This document shows positions 1 through 8,686 of a stretch of 64,000 nucleotides of DNA, piece by piece (the first letter of the stretch is position 1; each line of letters begins with the position of its first letter). The notes under the pieces were generated by a model. That model made no database searches. It had not been told where the DNA came from and saw only the letters and a program-made list of their open reading frames with translations. This DNA is from Bacteroidales bacterium. GTDB lineage: Bacteria; Bacteroidota; Bacteroidia; Bacteroidales; F082. The DNA lies in contig JAFUAA010000046.1 in NCBI GenBank assembly GCA_017460915.1, positions 61,986 to 125,985 of the forward strand, given 5' to 3'. The position numbers and the translations under genes are program-made.

Positions 1-2562
1 CCCAGGGTTCGTGCCATTTTGTCACTCAGCCACCAAGAAGCGCAGCGCTTGGGCAATGCTTATGTCGGGTTGGAGCACCTGTTTTTGGGCATGTTGCGCG
101 AAGGCGGCAGCAGTGCCATTACCATCTTGGAACGACTCAACCTGAACATCGAAGTCTTCTCGAAGAAACTGGAAGCCTCGGTACGCACGGCCAACAGCAA
201 CCCCAACAGCGTGCTCGCCCTGCCCCTCACCAAGCAGGCCGAGCGCGTGCTGAAGTTCACCTATATCATCGCCAAGGAGTTCCATTCCGACATCGTCCGC
301 TCCGAGCACCTGATGATGGCCATCCTGCACGAGAAGAACAACATCATCTCGCAAAACCTTGAGTTTGAGGGCATAAACTACGACAACTTCAAACAGGAAT
401 ACGTCCATTTTCATATGGAAAACGGCGGTGAATTGCCCATGGATGCCAACCAAGACGATGCATCGGCCTCTCAAAACTTCGATGATGACGACGACTTCGA
501 CGACTTGATGAACGACATCCAGCCGCAACAAGAACGCCCCAAAAAGACGAGCAACATCAAGAGCAAGACGCCCGTGCTCGACAACTTTGGCCGCGACCTC
601 ACCAAGGCCGCCGAGGAGAACCGCCTCGACCCCATCGTGGGCCGTGAGCGCGAGCTGGAGCGCATCGCCCAAATCCTGAGCCGACGCAAAAAGAACAACC
701 CCATATTAATAGGTGAGCCTGGTGTGGGCAAGTCGGCCATCGCCGAGGGCTTGGCCATCCGCATTGTGCAGCACCACGTGCCGCGCACGTTGTTCAACAA
801 GCGCGTCGTCATGCTCGACATCGGCTCGGTGGTGGCCGGCACCAAATATCGCGGCCAGTTTGAGGAACGCATCAAAGGCATCCTCAACGAATTGAGCAAC
901 AACCACGACATCATCCTTTTCGTCGACGAAATCCATACTTTGGTCGGTGCGGGCAATGCCAACGGCTCGCTCGACGCCAGCAATATGTTCAAGCCCGCCC
1001 TGGCGCGCGGCGAGTTGCAATGCATCGGTTCCACCACTTTGGACGAATACCGCCAATACATCGAGAAGGACGGTGCCTTGGAGCGCCGTTTCCAGAAGAT
1101 TCTCGTCGAGCCGACCTCGCCCACCGAGACCATCGAAATCCTGAATAACATCAAGCCCAGATACGAAGACCACCATTCGGTGACCTACACGCCTGAAGCC
1201 CTTGAGGCTTGCGTGAAGCTCACCGACCGTTACCTCAGCGAGCGTCACCTGCCCGACAAGGCCATCGACGCCTTGGACGAAGCTGGTGCGCGCGTCCACA
1301 TCAAGAACATCGACGTGCCGAGCGAAATTACGGAGTTGGAGCATCGCCTCGAAGAGGTGCGCAAGGACAAGAAAGCCGCTGTCAGCGAGCAGAAGTTTGA
1401 GGAGGCAGGAATGTACCGCAACGAGGAAGTGAAAATCCTTGACCGCCTCGAAGCTGCCAAAAAGGCATGGGAAGACAACACCATCAGCCACCGCCAGACT
1501 GTGACGGAGCAGAACGTCGCGGAAGTCGTCGCCATGATGACAGGCGTGCCCGTGCAACGCATCGCCAAGAACGAAGGCGACCGCCTGATGAGCATGGAGA
1601 GCGAGCTGGCAGGCACCGTCATCGGCCAGGACGACGCCATCAAGAAGGTGACCAAGGCCATTCGCCGCAACCGCGCCGGACTGAAAGACCCGAACCGTCC
1701 TATTGGCTCGTTCATTTTCCTCGGCCCTACGGGTGTCGGTAAGACCTATCTCGCCAAAGTGTTGGCCAAGTTCCTCTTCGACAGCGAAGACGCGCTCATC
1801 CGCATTGATATGAGCGAATACATGGAGAAGTTCGCCGTGTCGCGTCTCGTCGGAGCGCCTCCAGGATACGTTGGTTATGAAGAAGGAGGACAGCTCACCG
1901 AGAAAGTGCGCCGCAAGCCCTACTCCATCGTACTTTTGGACGAAATCGAGAAGGCCCACCCTGACGTGTTCAACCTGTTGCTGCAAGTGCTCGACGACGG
2001 TCAGCTCACCGACAGTCTCGGTCGCAAGGTCGACTTCAAGAACACCATCATCATCATGACCTCCAACATCGGCTCACGCCAGCTGAAGGACTTCGGCCAA
2101 GGCGTGGGTTTTGGCACGCAGGCCAAGCTCAACGCGAAGAACGAATACTCGCAAAGCGTCATCGACAACGCCCTGAAGCGCACCTTCGCGCCTGAGTTCC
2201 TCAACCGCGTCGACGACGTGGTGATGTTCAACTCGTTGGATAAGAAAGACATCCACAAGATCATCGGAATCGAAATCCGTCAGGTGGTGAAGCGCGTGGA
2301 AGAGATGGGCTACAAGATCGAACTCACCAAGAAAGCCATGGACTTCATCGCCGACAAGGGTTGGGACGAGCAATATGGCGCCCGCCCGCTGAAACGCGCC
2401 GTCCAACGTTATGTGGAAGACGTTTTGGCCGAGGCCATCATCTCCTCCAACTTGCACATCGGTGACCTCATCTCCATCGACCTCGACGAAAAAGGCCAAG
2501 AGACCACAGTCAACATCATCCCGAGCGAAAGGAAAGTCATCGAAGAAGCCACCGTATCATGA
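1..2562 (+). CDS. clpC: ClpC-type Clp protease ATPase subunit (5' partial)
   Basis: This is a Hsp100/Clp unfoldase that feeds proteins to the ClpP peptidase in the cytoplasm. The reading frame is open from base 1, so the first residues lie outside the window. An N-terminal Clp repeat domain (GxEHLFLGMLREG, then SEHLMMAILHE) is followed by an acidic linker, the first AAA+ domain with Walker A GEPGVGKS near residue 238 of the visible part, a coiled middle domain, and the second AAA+ domain with GPTGVGKT near residue 575. A VGF tripeptide after the second Walker B region (GQGVGFGTQ) fits the ClpP-docking loop. The stop overlaps the next start (ATGA), which suggests co-translation. ClpC versus ClpA is judged from the middle domain and the VGF loop. 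Confidence 0.93.
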   Translation, partial: PRVRAILSLSHQEAQRLGNAYVGLEHLFLGMLREGGSSAITILERLNLNIEVFSKKLEASVRTANSNPNSVLALPLTKQAERVLKFTYIIAKEFHSDIVRSEHLMMAILHEKNNIISQNLEFEGINYDNFKQEYVHFHMENGGELPMDANQDDASASQNFDDDDDFDDLMNDIQPQQERPKKTSNIKSKTPVLDNFGRDLTKAAEENRLDPIVGRERELERIAQILSRRKKNNPILIGEPGVGKSAIAEGLAIRIVQHHVPRTLFNKRVVMLDIGSVVAGTKYRGQFEERIKGILNELSNNHDIILFVDEIHTLVGAGNANGSLDASNMFKPALARGELQCIGSTTLDEYRQYIEKDGALERRFQKILVEPTSPTETIEILNNIKPRYEDHHSVTYTPEALEACVKLTDRYLSERHLPDKAIDALDEAGARVHIKNIDVPSEITELEHRLEEVRKDKKAAVSEQKFEEAGMYRNEEVKILDRLEAAKKAWEDNTISHRQTVTEQNVAEVVAMMTGVPVQRIAKNEGDRLMSMESELAGTVIGQDDAIKKVTKAIRRNRAGLKDPNRPIGSFIFLGPTGVGKTYLAKVLAKFLFDSEDALIRIDMSEYMEKFAVSRLVGAPPGYVGYEEGGQLTEKVRRKPYSIVLLDEIEKAHPDVFNLLLQVLDDGQLTDSLGRKVDFKNTIIIMTSNIGSRQLKDFGQGVGFGTQAKLNAKNEYSQSVIDNALKRTFAPEFLNRVDDVVMFNSLDKKDIHKIIGIEIRQVVKRVEEMGYKIELTKKAMDFIADKGWDEQYGARPLKRAVQRYVEDVLAEAIISSNLHIGDLISIDLDEKGQETTVNIIPSERKVIEEATVS

Positions 2563-4037
2563 ACTACGAATTAAAGAAACATCTTGACAATCCGATATTT
2601 AAGGTCATCGCCTACTCCAGCATGGAGTTAGGCTACAAGAGCTATGTCATCGGTGGCTATGTGCGCGACATCCTGCTGCGTCGCCCGTCGAACGACATCG
2701 ACGTGGTGACTGTGGGCAGCGGCATCGCCTTGGCGAAAAAGGTGGCCTCTCACCTACCCGGCCACAAGAAAGCCAAATACTACGGTGCTTTCGGCACAGC
2801 CATGATTAATTACAAAGGCATGGAAGTGGAGTTTGTGGGCGCCAGAAAGGAATCCTACGACCGCAACAGTCGCAAGCCCGTGGTGGAAAATGGCACCCTT
2901 GAGGACGACATCAGTCGGCGCGACTTCACCATCAATGCAATGGCCATCAGCCTCAACGGCGACGACTTCGGCACGCTCATCGACCTCTACAACGGCATGG
3001 CCGACATGGAGGAACTGACGCTGCGCACGCCGCTCGACCCCGACATCACCTACTCTGACGACCCGCTTCGCATGATGCGCGCCATACGCTTTGCCTCGCA
3101 ACTCAAGTTCTACATTGAACCTGAATCGTTTGCATCCATCAAACGCAATGCCGAGCGCATCAAAATCGTCTCGATGGAGCGCGTCACCGAGGAACTAAAC
3201 AAAATCATTCTCTCGCCCCGGCCTTCCATCGGCTTCAAGTTGCTCGACCAGAGCGGTTTGCTGAAAATCATCTTCCCGCAACTTGCGCAGCTGAAAGGCG
3301 TCGAAATCGTGCAAGGTAAAGGCCACAAGGACAACTTCTTGCACACCTTGCAAGTCCTCGACCAAGTGGCCGAGATGAGCAACGACCTCTGGCTACGTTG
3401 GGCCGCCTTGCTGCACGACATCGCCAAGCCGCAAACCAAGCGTTGGGAAGACGGCACCGGCTGGACCTTCCACGGACACGAGTTCAAAGGCTCGAAGATG
3501 GTGCCTAAAATTTTCGCTGCCATGAAGTTGCCCTTGAACGAGAAGATGAAGTACGTGCAGAAGCTCGTACAGCTCCACATGCGTCCTATCATCCTGGCTG
3601 AAGACATCGTCACCGACTCTGCCGTGCGCCGTCTCCTCTTCGAGGCAGGCGACGACATCGACGACCTGATGCTGCTCTGCCACGCAGACATCACTTCTAA
3701 AAACGAGGAAAAGGTGAAGAAATTCCACCACAACTTCGAGATCGTACAGGAAAAACTGAAGGAAATCGAAGCCAAAGACCACTTGCGCAACTGGCAGCCA
3801 CCCATTGATGGAAGAGCTATCATGGAGACCTTCGGCATCCCTGAAGGACGCGAGGTAGGCGTCATCAAAAACGCCATCCGCGAGGCCATCCTAGACGGTG
3901 TGATTGGCAACAATTTCGAGGAAGCCTATGCTTTTATGAAGGAAGAAGGCCAAAAGTTGGGATTGAATGTAGTGAAGGAATTGAGTGAGCCTATTGTGGT
4001 GGCTAATAACGGGCCTGTACCGTATAAGTTACAATAA
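2559..4037 (+). CDS. tRNA nucleotidyltransferase / poly(A) polymerase family protein with HD domain
   Basis: The protein has 492 residues. Its N-terminus carries the class II nucleotidyltransferase signature (GGYVRDILLRRPSNDIDVV) with the catalytic aspartates, followed by RRDFTINAMA and the RMMRAIRFASQ helix typical of CCA-adding enzymes. An HD-type phosphohydrolase domain follows (HTLQVLDQVA, ALLHDIAKP). The likely role is adding or repairing the CCA end of tRNA. A poly(A) polymerase activity cannot be excluded from sequence. The gene overlaps clpC by four bases, and the ATG at 2559 is the only sensible start. Confidence 0.9.
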   Translation: MNYELKKHLDNPIFKVIAYSSMELGYKSYVIGGYVRDILLRRPSNDIDVVTVGSGIALAKKVASHLPGHKKAKYYGAFGTAMINYKGMEVEFVGARKESYDRNSRKPVVENGTLEDDISRRDFTINAMAISLNGDDFGTLIDLYNGMADMEELTLRTPLDPDITYSDDPLRMMRAIRFASQLKFYIEPESFASIKRNAERIKIVSMERVTEELNKIILSPRPSIGFKLLDQSGLLKIIFPQLAQLKGVEIVQGKGHKDNFLHTLQVLDQVAEMSNDLWLRWAALLHDIAKPQTKRWEDGTGWTFHGHEFKGSKMVPKIFAAMKLPLNEKMKYVQKLVQLHMRPIILAEDIVTDSAVRRLLFEAGDDIDDLMLLCHADITSKNEEKVKKFHHNFEIVQEKLKEIEAKDHLRNWQPPIDGRAIMETFGIPEGREVGVIKNAIREAILDGVIGNNFEEAYAFMKEEGQKLGLNVVKELSEPIVVANNGPVPYKLQ

Positions 4038-4069
4038 TGAGTCTTTAACCATATGCCAAAAACCTTGCC

Positions 4070-4162
4070 CCTGACCGTCATTGCGGGCTTGACCCGCAAT
4101 CTCCCAAGCGGAAGAGAGTTGTCTTCTCGGTTGGGAGATGGCGGATGTCCCTCCGCCATGAC
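4070..4162. repeat. REP-like cluster of short palindromes between two genes
   Basis: Three inverted repeats lie back to back: TTGCGGGCTTGACCCGCAA, an imperfect CTCCCAA...TTGGGAG pair, and TGGCGGATGTCCCTCCGCCA. They fill most of the gap between the nucleotidyltransferase gene and miaA. The GCGGGCTTGACCCGC core resembles dispersed REP elements common in bacterial genomes. The first hairpin could also end the upstream transcript, but no T-tract follows it. Confidence 0.6.
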
Positions 4163-4216
4163 TGTAAAAAGCGCAATAGTCTACCTTCCCAATTTAAAAA
4201 ACGTACTTCCAACGGT

Positions 4217-5119
4217 ATGAAGACCCTCATCGTCATCGCTGGCCCCACCGCCTCGGGCAAGACCGCCTTCGCCATCAATTTGGCGAAGCGCCTCAGTACC
4301 GTCATCCTCTCCGCCGACAGCCGCCAGTTCTACAAAGAAATGAGCATCGGTACCGCCGCCCCAACCGAAGAGGAGCTGGAACAAGCGAAACACTACTTCG
4401 TGCACCATATCAGCATTGAGGACAAATACGACGTGGCCGATTACGAGCGTGACGCCATACAACTCATGGACGAGCTTTTCAAGACCCACGACCAAGTCAT
4501 CCTCACGGGCGGCTCCAGCCTCTTCATCGATGCGGTTTGCAACGGCATTGATGCCATGCCTGATACCACGCCAGAAATCCGCGAAAAAGTGGGAAAGCTG
4601 TATCACAAAGGCGGCCTGCAAGCCTTGCAAAACGAAGTGCAACGCCTTGATCCTGACTATTTTTCCATCGTCGACCAGCAGAATCCGCGTCGTTTGCAAA
4701 GGGCGTTGGAAGTCTGTTACCAAACGGGACGAACTTTCAGCTCGTTTCGGCAAAACAAAACGGTAGCGCGCGATTTCGACATCAAGAAATACGCGCTGCT
4801 ATGGAACCGCCAGGAACTCATCGAGCGCATCGACAAGCGTGTTGACCTGATGATGGAACAAGGTCTTTTGGAAGAAGCCAAAGCGCTCTATCCCAAACGG
4901 CATCTGAATGCCCTCAACACCGTGGGTTATAAGGAACTCTTCGCCTATTTCGACGGCCAATGCACCATAGCCGAAGCCGTGGAACAAATCAAAATCCACA
5001 CAAGGCAGTATGCCAAGCGGCAGATGACTTGGTTGAGAAGGGATACGAGTTATCAATGGATTCTGTCAAATGACGTTGAAGAGGTCGCTTGTCAGACCAA
5101 CCCGTTCAAAAACGCGTAA
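4217..5119 (+). CDS. miaA: tRNA dimethylallyltransferase
   Basis: The product is 300 residues, normal for MiaA, which transfers a dimethylallyl group to A37 of tRNAs reading UNN codons. The P-loop GPTASGKTAFA lies at about residues 8-18. It is followed by SADSRQFYKEMSIGTA, the HHISIEDKYDVADYE segment, LTGGSSLFIDA and NPRRLQRALEV, all MiaA hallmarks. The ATG at 4217 puts the P-loop at its usual distance from the N-terminus. An open frame extends 24 codons upstream into the REP cluster and is not believed. The 3' end overlaps the convergent response-regulator gene by 28 bases. Confidence 0.95.
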   Translation: MKTLIVIAGPTASGKTAFAINLAKRLSTVILSADSRQFYKEMSIGTAAPTEEELEQAKHYFVHHISIEDKYDVADYERDAIQLMDELFKTHDQVILTGGSSLFIDAVCNGIDAMPDTTPEIREKVGKLYHKGGLQALQNEVQRLDPDYFSIVDQQNPRRLQRALEVCYQTGRTFSSFRQNKTVARDFDIKKYALLWNRQELIERIDKRVDLMMEQGLLEEAKALYPKRHLNALNTVGYKELFAYFDGQCTIAEAVEQIKIHTRQYAKRQMTWLRRDTSYQWILSNDVEEVACQTNPFKNA

Positions 5120-5724
5120 TTCACCATCTCGGTGGTGGTGCCGCAGCCGATCTTTTGGAAAATCTTGTACTTGTGCGACTCAACGGTGCGGATGCTGATG
5201 AACAATTCATCTGCGACTTGCTTTGGGGTCCTGCCCAAGGCGCACAGGCGGATGATTTCAATCTCGCGCTCGGTCAAGGCGTCCGTCTTGTTGTCGTCTT
5301 TTTGTGCGTTAAAGGGTTCCTTGTCGAACACGTCCTCGCCCATGAAGACGGATTTGATGATGGTGGCAAGCCCTTGCGGCGTGACGTCCTTGCTGGTGAA
5401 GCCATTGAGTCCGGCCTTCATCAAGATGAGCAGGTTGGGGTTTTCGTCTTCGCCCGAAACCAAAAGCACCTTCACTTTGGGACAAGCCTGTTTCGAGGTC
5501 TTCAGCACGTCCAAGCCTGTGCCGTCGGGAAGATAATAGTCGAGCAAAATCAAGTCGATTTCGCCAGGATATTCCTGTATGTATTTCTCTGCCTGACTCA
5601 CGTTCTCGGCTTCCGCCTTGACGACGCAGTCGAGCCCCGAATACGACAAGGCCATTCTAAGTCCAACCCGATAAAGCGGATGGTCTTCCACCATCAGAAT
5701 CCTGATTTTCTTCTTCTGTCTCAT
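5092..5724 (-). CDS. LuxR/NarL-family response regulator
   Basis: The protein has 210 residues. An N-terminal receiver domain (MVEDHPLYRVG, LILLDYYLPDG with the phospho-acceptor Asp at about residue 62, LLVSGEDENP, GFTSKD) is followed by a LuxR-type helix-turn-helix (LTEREIEIIRLCALGRTPKQVADELFIS). It should bind DNA when phosphorylated by the histidine kinase encoded just upstream. Its ATG overlaps the kinase stop (ATGA), so the two are translationally coupled. Targets cannot be read from the sequence. Confidence 0.93.
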   Translation of the reverse strand: MRQKKKIRILMVEDHPLYRVGLRMALSYSGLDCVVKAEAENVSQAEKYIQEYPGEIDLILLDYYLPDGTGLDVLKTSKQACPKVKVLLVSGEDENPNLLILMKAGLNGFTSKDVTPQGLATIIKSVFMGEDVFDKEPFNAQKDDNKTDALTEREIEIIRLCALGRTPKQVADELFISIRTVESHKYKIFQKIGCGTTTEMVNYAFLNGLV

Positions 5725-7700
5725 TGCTTTGGCTTTTTGACGTTAAAACGAATTGTTGTCCCCTGTCCCTCAACGCTTTCAACGACAAGCAGTCCTCCGT
5801 TCTTCACCATCAGTTGGCGGCTTACGAACAGCCCGATGCCCGAGCCCTTCTCGCCCATGGTGCCTTGATTGGGTTGCACCGTGTCGTGCATCAGCTGTTG
5901 CAGCCGTTCGGGGCTGATGCCGATGCCGTTATCAGCCACTTCCAGCCACACCTGCTTGTCCTCATCGATGGTCCGTATCCTGATTTCGCCCTCTTGCGGC
6001 GTGAACTTGATGGCATTGGAAATCAAGTTTTGGAACACGATGCTCACCACGTTGACATTGTCGTAGCAGGTGAGCTGTGCAGGGATGTCCTTCACCAGTT
6101 TTATCCTCTTGGTTTTCAATTCCTCGGCATGAAGGGCCAAACCTTCTTCAATGACAGAGAGCGGCTTGAACGACTCAGGCGGGATGGGCTCCTTGCCCAA
6201 CTCACCGTAAATCCAGTGCAGGATATTGTACAGCTTGTCCTTAAGTTCGTCAGAGCCTGTTTTGACCAGCGCCAATTTTTCCTTCAGCTCATCGCGTTCC
6301 ATGTTGTCGAAATGCTCGTTGACCATCTTCAGCACCATGTTTTGCGCCAGCACGGAAGTCTTCACGTCGTGCGAGGCCACGGAGAGGATCCTGTTTTGCG
6401 TGTCGTAGAGGCGTTCCAAGGTCTCGTTCTGCTTTTTCCTGACGTGAATCAGTCTCACCAAGATGACCAATATGATCAGGAGCATTGCCGTCAGGACGAC
6501 CAGAATGATGATTTCGGCGGCCATCAGGCGGTTGTTTTTCTGCTGAATCTCCAGCTGGTGCTCTTTCTCGGCCAAGTCGTAGCGTGCTTGATAGTCGCGA
6601 ATCAGTTCCTGCTGCCTTTCGTTGAAGATCGAGTCCTTGAGTGCGACGCTTTGTTCGTAAAAGTGCAAAGCATGTTCGAGATTGAAATGCCGCGACGCAT
6701 CGTAGGCACCCTGGTAGGCGTTCTGCAAGCACTCGATGTACTGACCTTCCTTCGCCATCTCGATGGCTTGCTGGAAATGCCCTTCGGCCTCACGGTAATG
6801 GCTCTGCTCCAATTGGAACTTGCCATTGATCAGCTCTATTTCGGCTTGGAGGAAAAGGTTGTCCTCGGTTTTGGCCGAACCGGCAGCCTTTTGCAACATC
6901 TCGTAGGCATCATTTTCACGCCCATCGGCGAAATAGGCACGTGCCAGAATCATCATGCGTTGCACAATCTTGCTTGGCATGTCGTCATAATTGAGCGAAT
7001 AGTCCAAAGCTTTGCTCGAAAGTTCGATGGCCTTGGCAATTTTTTTCTCGCGTTGCTGGCTTTCCATCGTCTCGGCCTGCGAGAGATAGACATCGGCCAG
7101 GTTTTGAAGATAGGTGGCCATGTCCCGAAAGTCGCCATCGGTCTCAAGCTGGTCCATCATGTCGATGCAGTTGTTGTACATCTCCTCGGCCCGATCGAAT
7201 TCGCCCATCGAGTAATAAATGCTGGCCACGTTGTTCTTCGTGTAGCGTATGCTCCTGTCGTAGAACGGGTTTTCTTCCATTGCATTCAGTTGCACCATCA
7301 GGGCGTTACTCAGTTCATAGCTGTCGATGGCCTCCGCCAAACGGCCCATACGATGGTAGGCGACGCCAAGGATGTTGTAGCAGCCGGCCTTGTTGAAAAG
7401 GTCGCCTTGTTGTTCGAAACGGTCGATGGCCTTATGGGAGAAATTGACGACCTCCACCATTTTGTTTTGGTCGAAATACCACAAGATGAGAGATTTAAGC
7501 AGCATATCGTTCAATTCCTCCAAGGGCGTCTCGGAAGAATAGCCGACGGTGTCGCCCGTCATCAAGGCGATTTTGTTGGCTATCTTCAGGGCCTGCTCGC
7601 CACGACTGACGAGGAAAGCCCCGTATAAGCTGTCGATTTCTTGGGCTTGCATCGCCAATCCGGCCAGCCATCCCATGACGAAAAGAATCCATTTCCGCAT
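5721..7700 (-). CDS. TPR-containing sensor histidine kinase
   Basis: The product is about 659 residues from the ATG at 7700. A signal sequence (MRKWILFVMGWLAGLAMQAQ) is followed by about 350 residues of tetratricopeptide-type helical repeats, a transmembrane helix (LVVLTAMLLIILVILVRLI), a short coil, a dimerisation/phospho-acceptor helix with SHDVKTSV, and an HATPase domain (NLISNAIKFTP, DNGIGIS, GSGIGLFVSRQ). This layout, a periplasmic TPR sensor on a classical kinase, is common in Bacteroidota. An in-frame ATG at 7721 is rejected because it falls inside the -7 promoter element at 7719-7726. The ligand is unknown. Confidence 0.92.
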   Translation of the reverse strand: MRKWILFVMGWLAGLAMQAQEIDSLYGAFLVSRGEQALKIANKIALMTGDTVGYSSETPLEELNDMLLKSLILWYFDQNKMVEVVNFSHKAIDRFEQQGDLFNKAGCYNILGVAYHRMGRLAEAIDSYELSNALMVQLNAMEENPFYDRSIRYTKNNVASIYYSMGEFDRAEEMYNNCIDMMDQLETDGDFRDMATYLQNLADVYLSQAETMESQQREKKIAKAIELSSKALDYSLNYDDMPSKIVQRMMILARAYFADGRENDAYEMLQKAAGSAKTEDNLFLQAEIELINGKFQLEQSHYREAEGHFQQAIEMAKEGQYIECLQNAYQGAYDASRHFNLEHALHFYEQSVALKDSIFNERQQELIRDYQARYDLAEKEHQLEIQQKNNRLMAAEIIILVVLTAMLLIILVILVRLIHVRKKQNETLERLYDTQNRILSVASHDVKTSVLAQNMVLKMVNEHFDNMERDELKEKLALVKTGSDELKDKLYNILHWIYGELGKEPIPPESFKPLSVIEEGLALHAEELKTKRIKLVKDIPAQLTCYDNVNVVSIVFQNLISNAIKFTPQEGEIRIRTIDEDKQVWLEVADNGIGISPERLQQLMHDTVQPNQGTMGEKGSGIGLFVSRQLMVKNGGLLVVESVEGQGTTIRFNVKKPKQ

Positions 7701-7718
7701 CTTGTTCGGATTTACGTG

Positions 7719-7726
7719 CAAAAATA
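7719..7726 (-). promoter_or_regulatory. Bacteroidota -7 promoter element for the two-component operon
   Basis: TATTTTTG matches TAnnTTTG and lies 18 nt before the kinase start codon at 7700. It rules out the longer start at 7721. Confidence 0.6.
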
Positions 7727-7730
7727 GTAA

Positions 7731-8591
7731 TTATTTTTTATTTGACACATTTCGATAATAATCCACCAAACCGTCAGCCGGATGCGCCATCACCGAACCC
7801 AACGTAAGTCCTGCCTCGGTCAGGCACTCCCGCACGATGTCCTGAAAATGATAGGCAACAGAGCCCACGAAACTGATTCTCAACGTCGTGCAACACTCAA
7901 AGCGGAAAACAAAAGCCTCAAGAAAGGCCTCGAAGCAACGGCGCACCAAATCGTGCAAGAAAGGATGGCTTTGGCGCTCGCCTGCAAACTTGGCAAACGA
8001 AGCCAGATAGCGCGACGGCTGCCCATGACGATACAATTGGTCGACGAAATCCTTCAATTCCAGATGATACACCGCCTCGAATTCCTTTTGCAAGCCGTCG
8101 GGCATGAAGCCGTAGAAATAAGACCGCACCACTTCCCTTCCGATGTGCATCCCACTGCCTTCGTCGCCAGCGAGATAGCCCAACGAAACGGCCCGTTCGA
8201 CGATCTCATTGCCATCGTAAACACATGAATTTGAACCTGTTCCCAAAATGCAGGCAATACCCTCGTGATGTCCCAACGAGGCATGGCACGTGGCCATCAA
8301 ATCGTGGGTGACGGTGATTTCAGTATCGGGGAAATGACGTTGCAGGACCTTATTTATCAATTGGCAATTCCGTTCCGATCCGCAACCTGTGCCATAATAA
8401 TGAATGGATTGGATTTCCCCTTGCAGAGGCGCAAAATTTTGCGTCTCTACCAACGAAACCAAATGCTCAAGACCATCAAGCCCTGAATAATTGGGGTTGA
8501 ATCCCTCGGTCGTGAAACGGTTTTTGACCGTCTTTCCGTCCAAAAGAACCCATTCCGTTTTGGTGGAGCCGCTGTCGATGATCAGCATCAT
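7731..8591 (-). CDS. BadF/BadG/BcrA-type ATPase, N-acetylglucosamine kinase-like
   Basis: The protein has 286 residues from the ATG at 8591. It is an ASKHA-fold sugar kinase: phosphate-1 loop DSGSTKTEW at the very N-terminus, phosphate-2 loop ILGTGSNSCVYDG, and GDEGSGMHIGRE. The family phosphorylates amino sugars such as N-acetylglucosamine, and here a role in cell-wall sugar salvage is inferred. An in-frame start 15 codons upstream is rejected because it lies beyond the promoter element at 8608-8615. The coding sequence contains a copy of a palindromic repeat (8423-8450) that elsewhere is intergenic. Confidence 0.85.
   Translation of the reverse strand: MMLIIDSGSTKTEWVLLDGKTVKNRFTTEGFNPNYSGLDGLEHLVSLVETQNFAPLQGEIQSIHYYGTGCGSERNCQLINKVLQRHFPDTEITVTHDLMATCHASLGHHEGIACILGTGSNSCVYDGNEIVERAVSLGYLAGDEGSGMHIGREVVRSYFYGFMPDGLQKEFEAVYHLELKDFVDQLYRHGQPSRYLASFAKFAGERQSHPFLHDLVRRCFEAFLEAFVFRFECCTTLRISFVGSVAYHFQDIVRECLTEAGLTLGSVMAHPADGLVDYYRNVSNKK
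8423..8450. repeat. GAGACGCAAAATTTTGCGTCTC-type palindrome inside a coding sequence
   Basis: The arms GTAGAGACGCAAAA and TTTTGCGCCTCTGC pair almost perfectly. The same palindrome occurs intergenically at 52246-52275, and a relative lies at 40728-40748. Here it encodes the residues VETQNFAPLQ of the sugar kinase without breaking the frame. Confidence 0.6.
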
Positions 8592-8607
8592 TACAAATAT
8601 TTTTCGG

Positions 8608-8615
8608 CAAAAATA
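8608..8615 (-). promoter_or_regulatory. -7 promoter element for the sugar kinase
   Basis: TATTTTTG on the minus strand, 16 nt before the start codon at 8591. It is divergent from the speA promoter. Confidence 0.55.
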
Positions 8616-8646
8616 TGGAAAAATGCGCAAAACCAATACTTTTTCT

Positions 8647-8654
8647 TAGTTTTG
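8647..8654 (+). promoter_or_regulatory. -7 promoter element for speA
   Basis: TAGTTTTG fits TAnnTTTG, 32 nt before the speA ATG. Confidence 0.55.
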
Positions 8655-8686
8655 CAGCCCAAAACACAGACTAATACTGTAGGACA

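Noticed and set aside
5724-7628. 634-codon plus-strand frame opposite the histidine kinase
   Set aside because: His/Val/Leu/Gln-rich shadow of a well-supported minus-strand gene.
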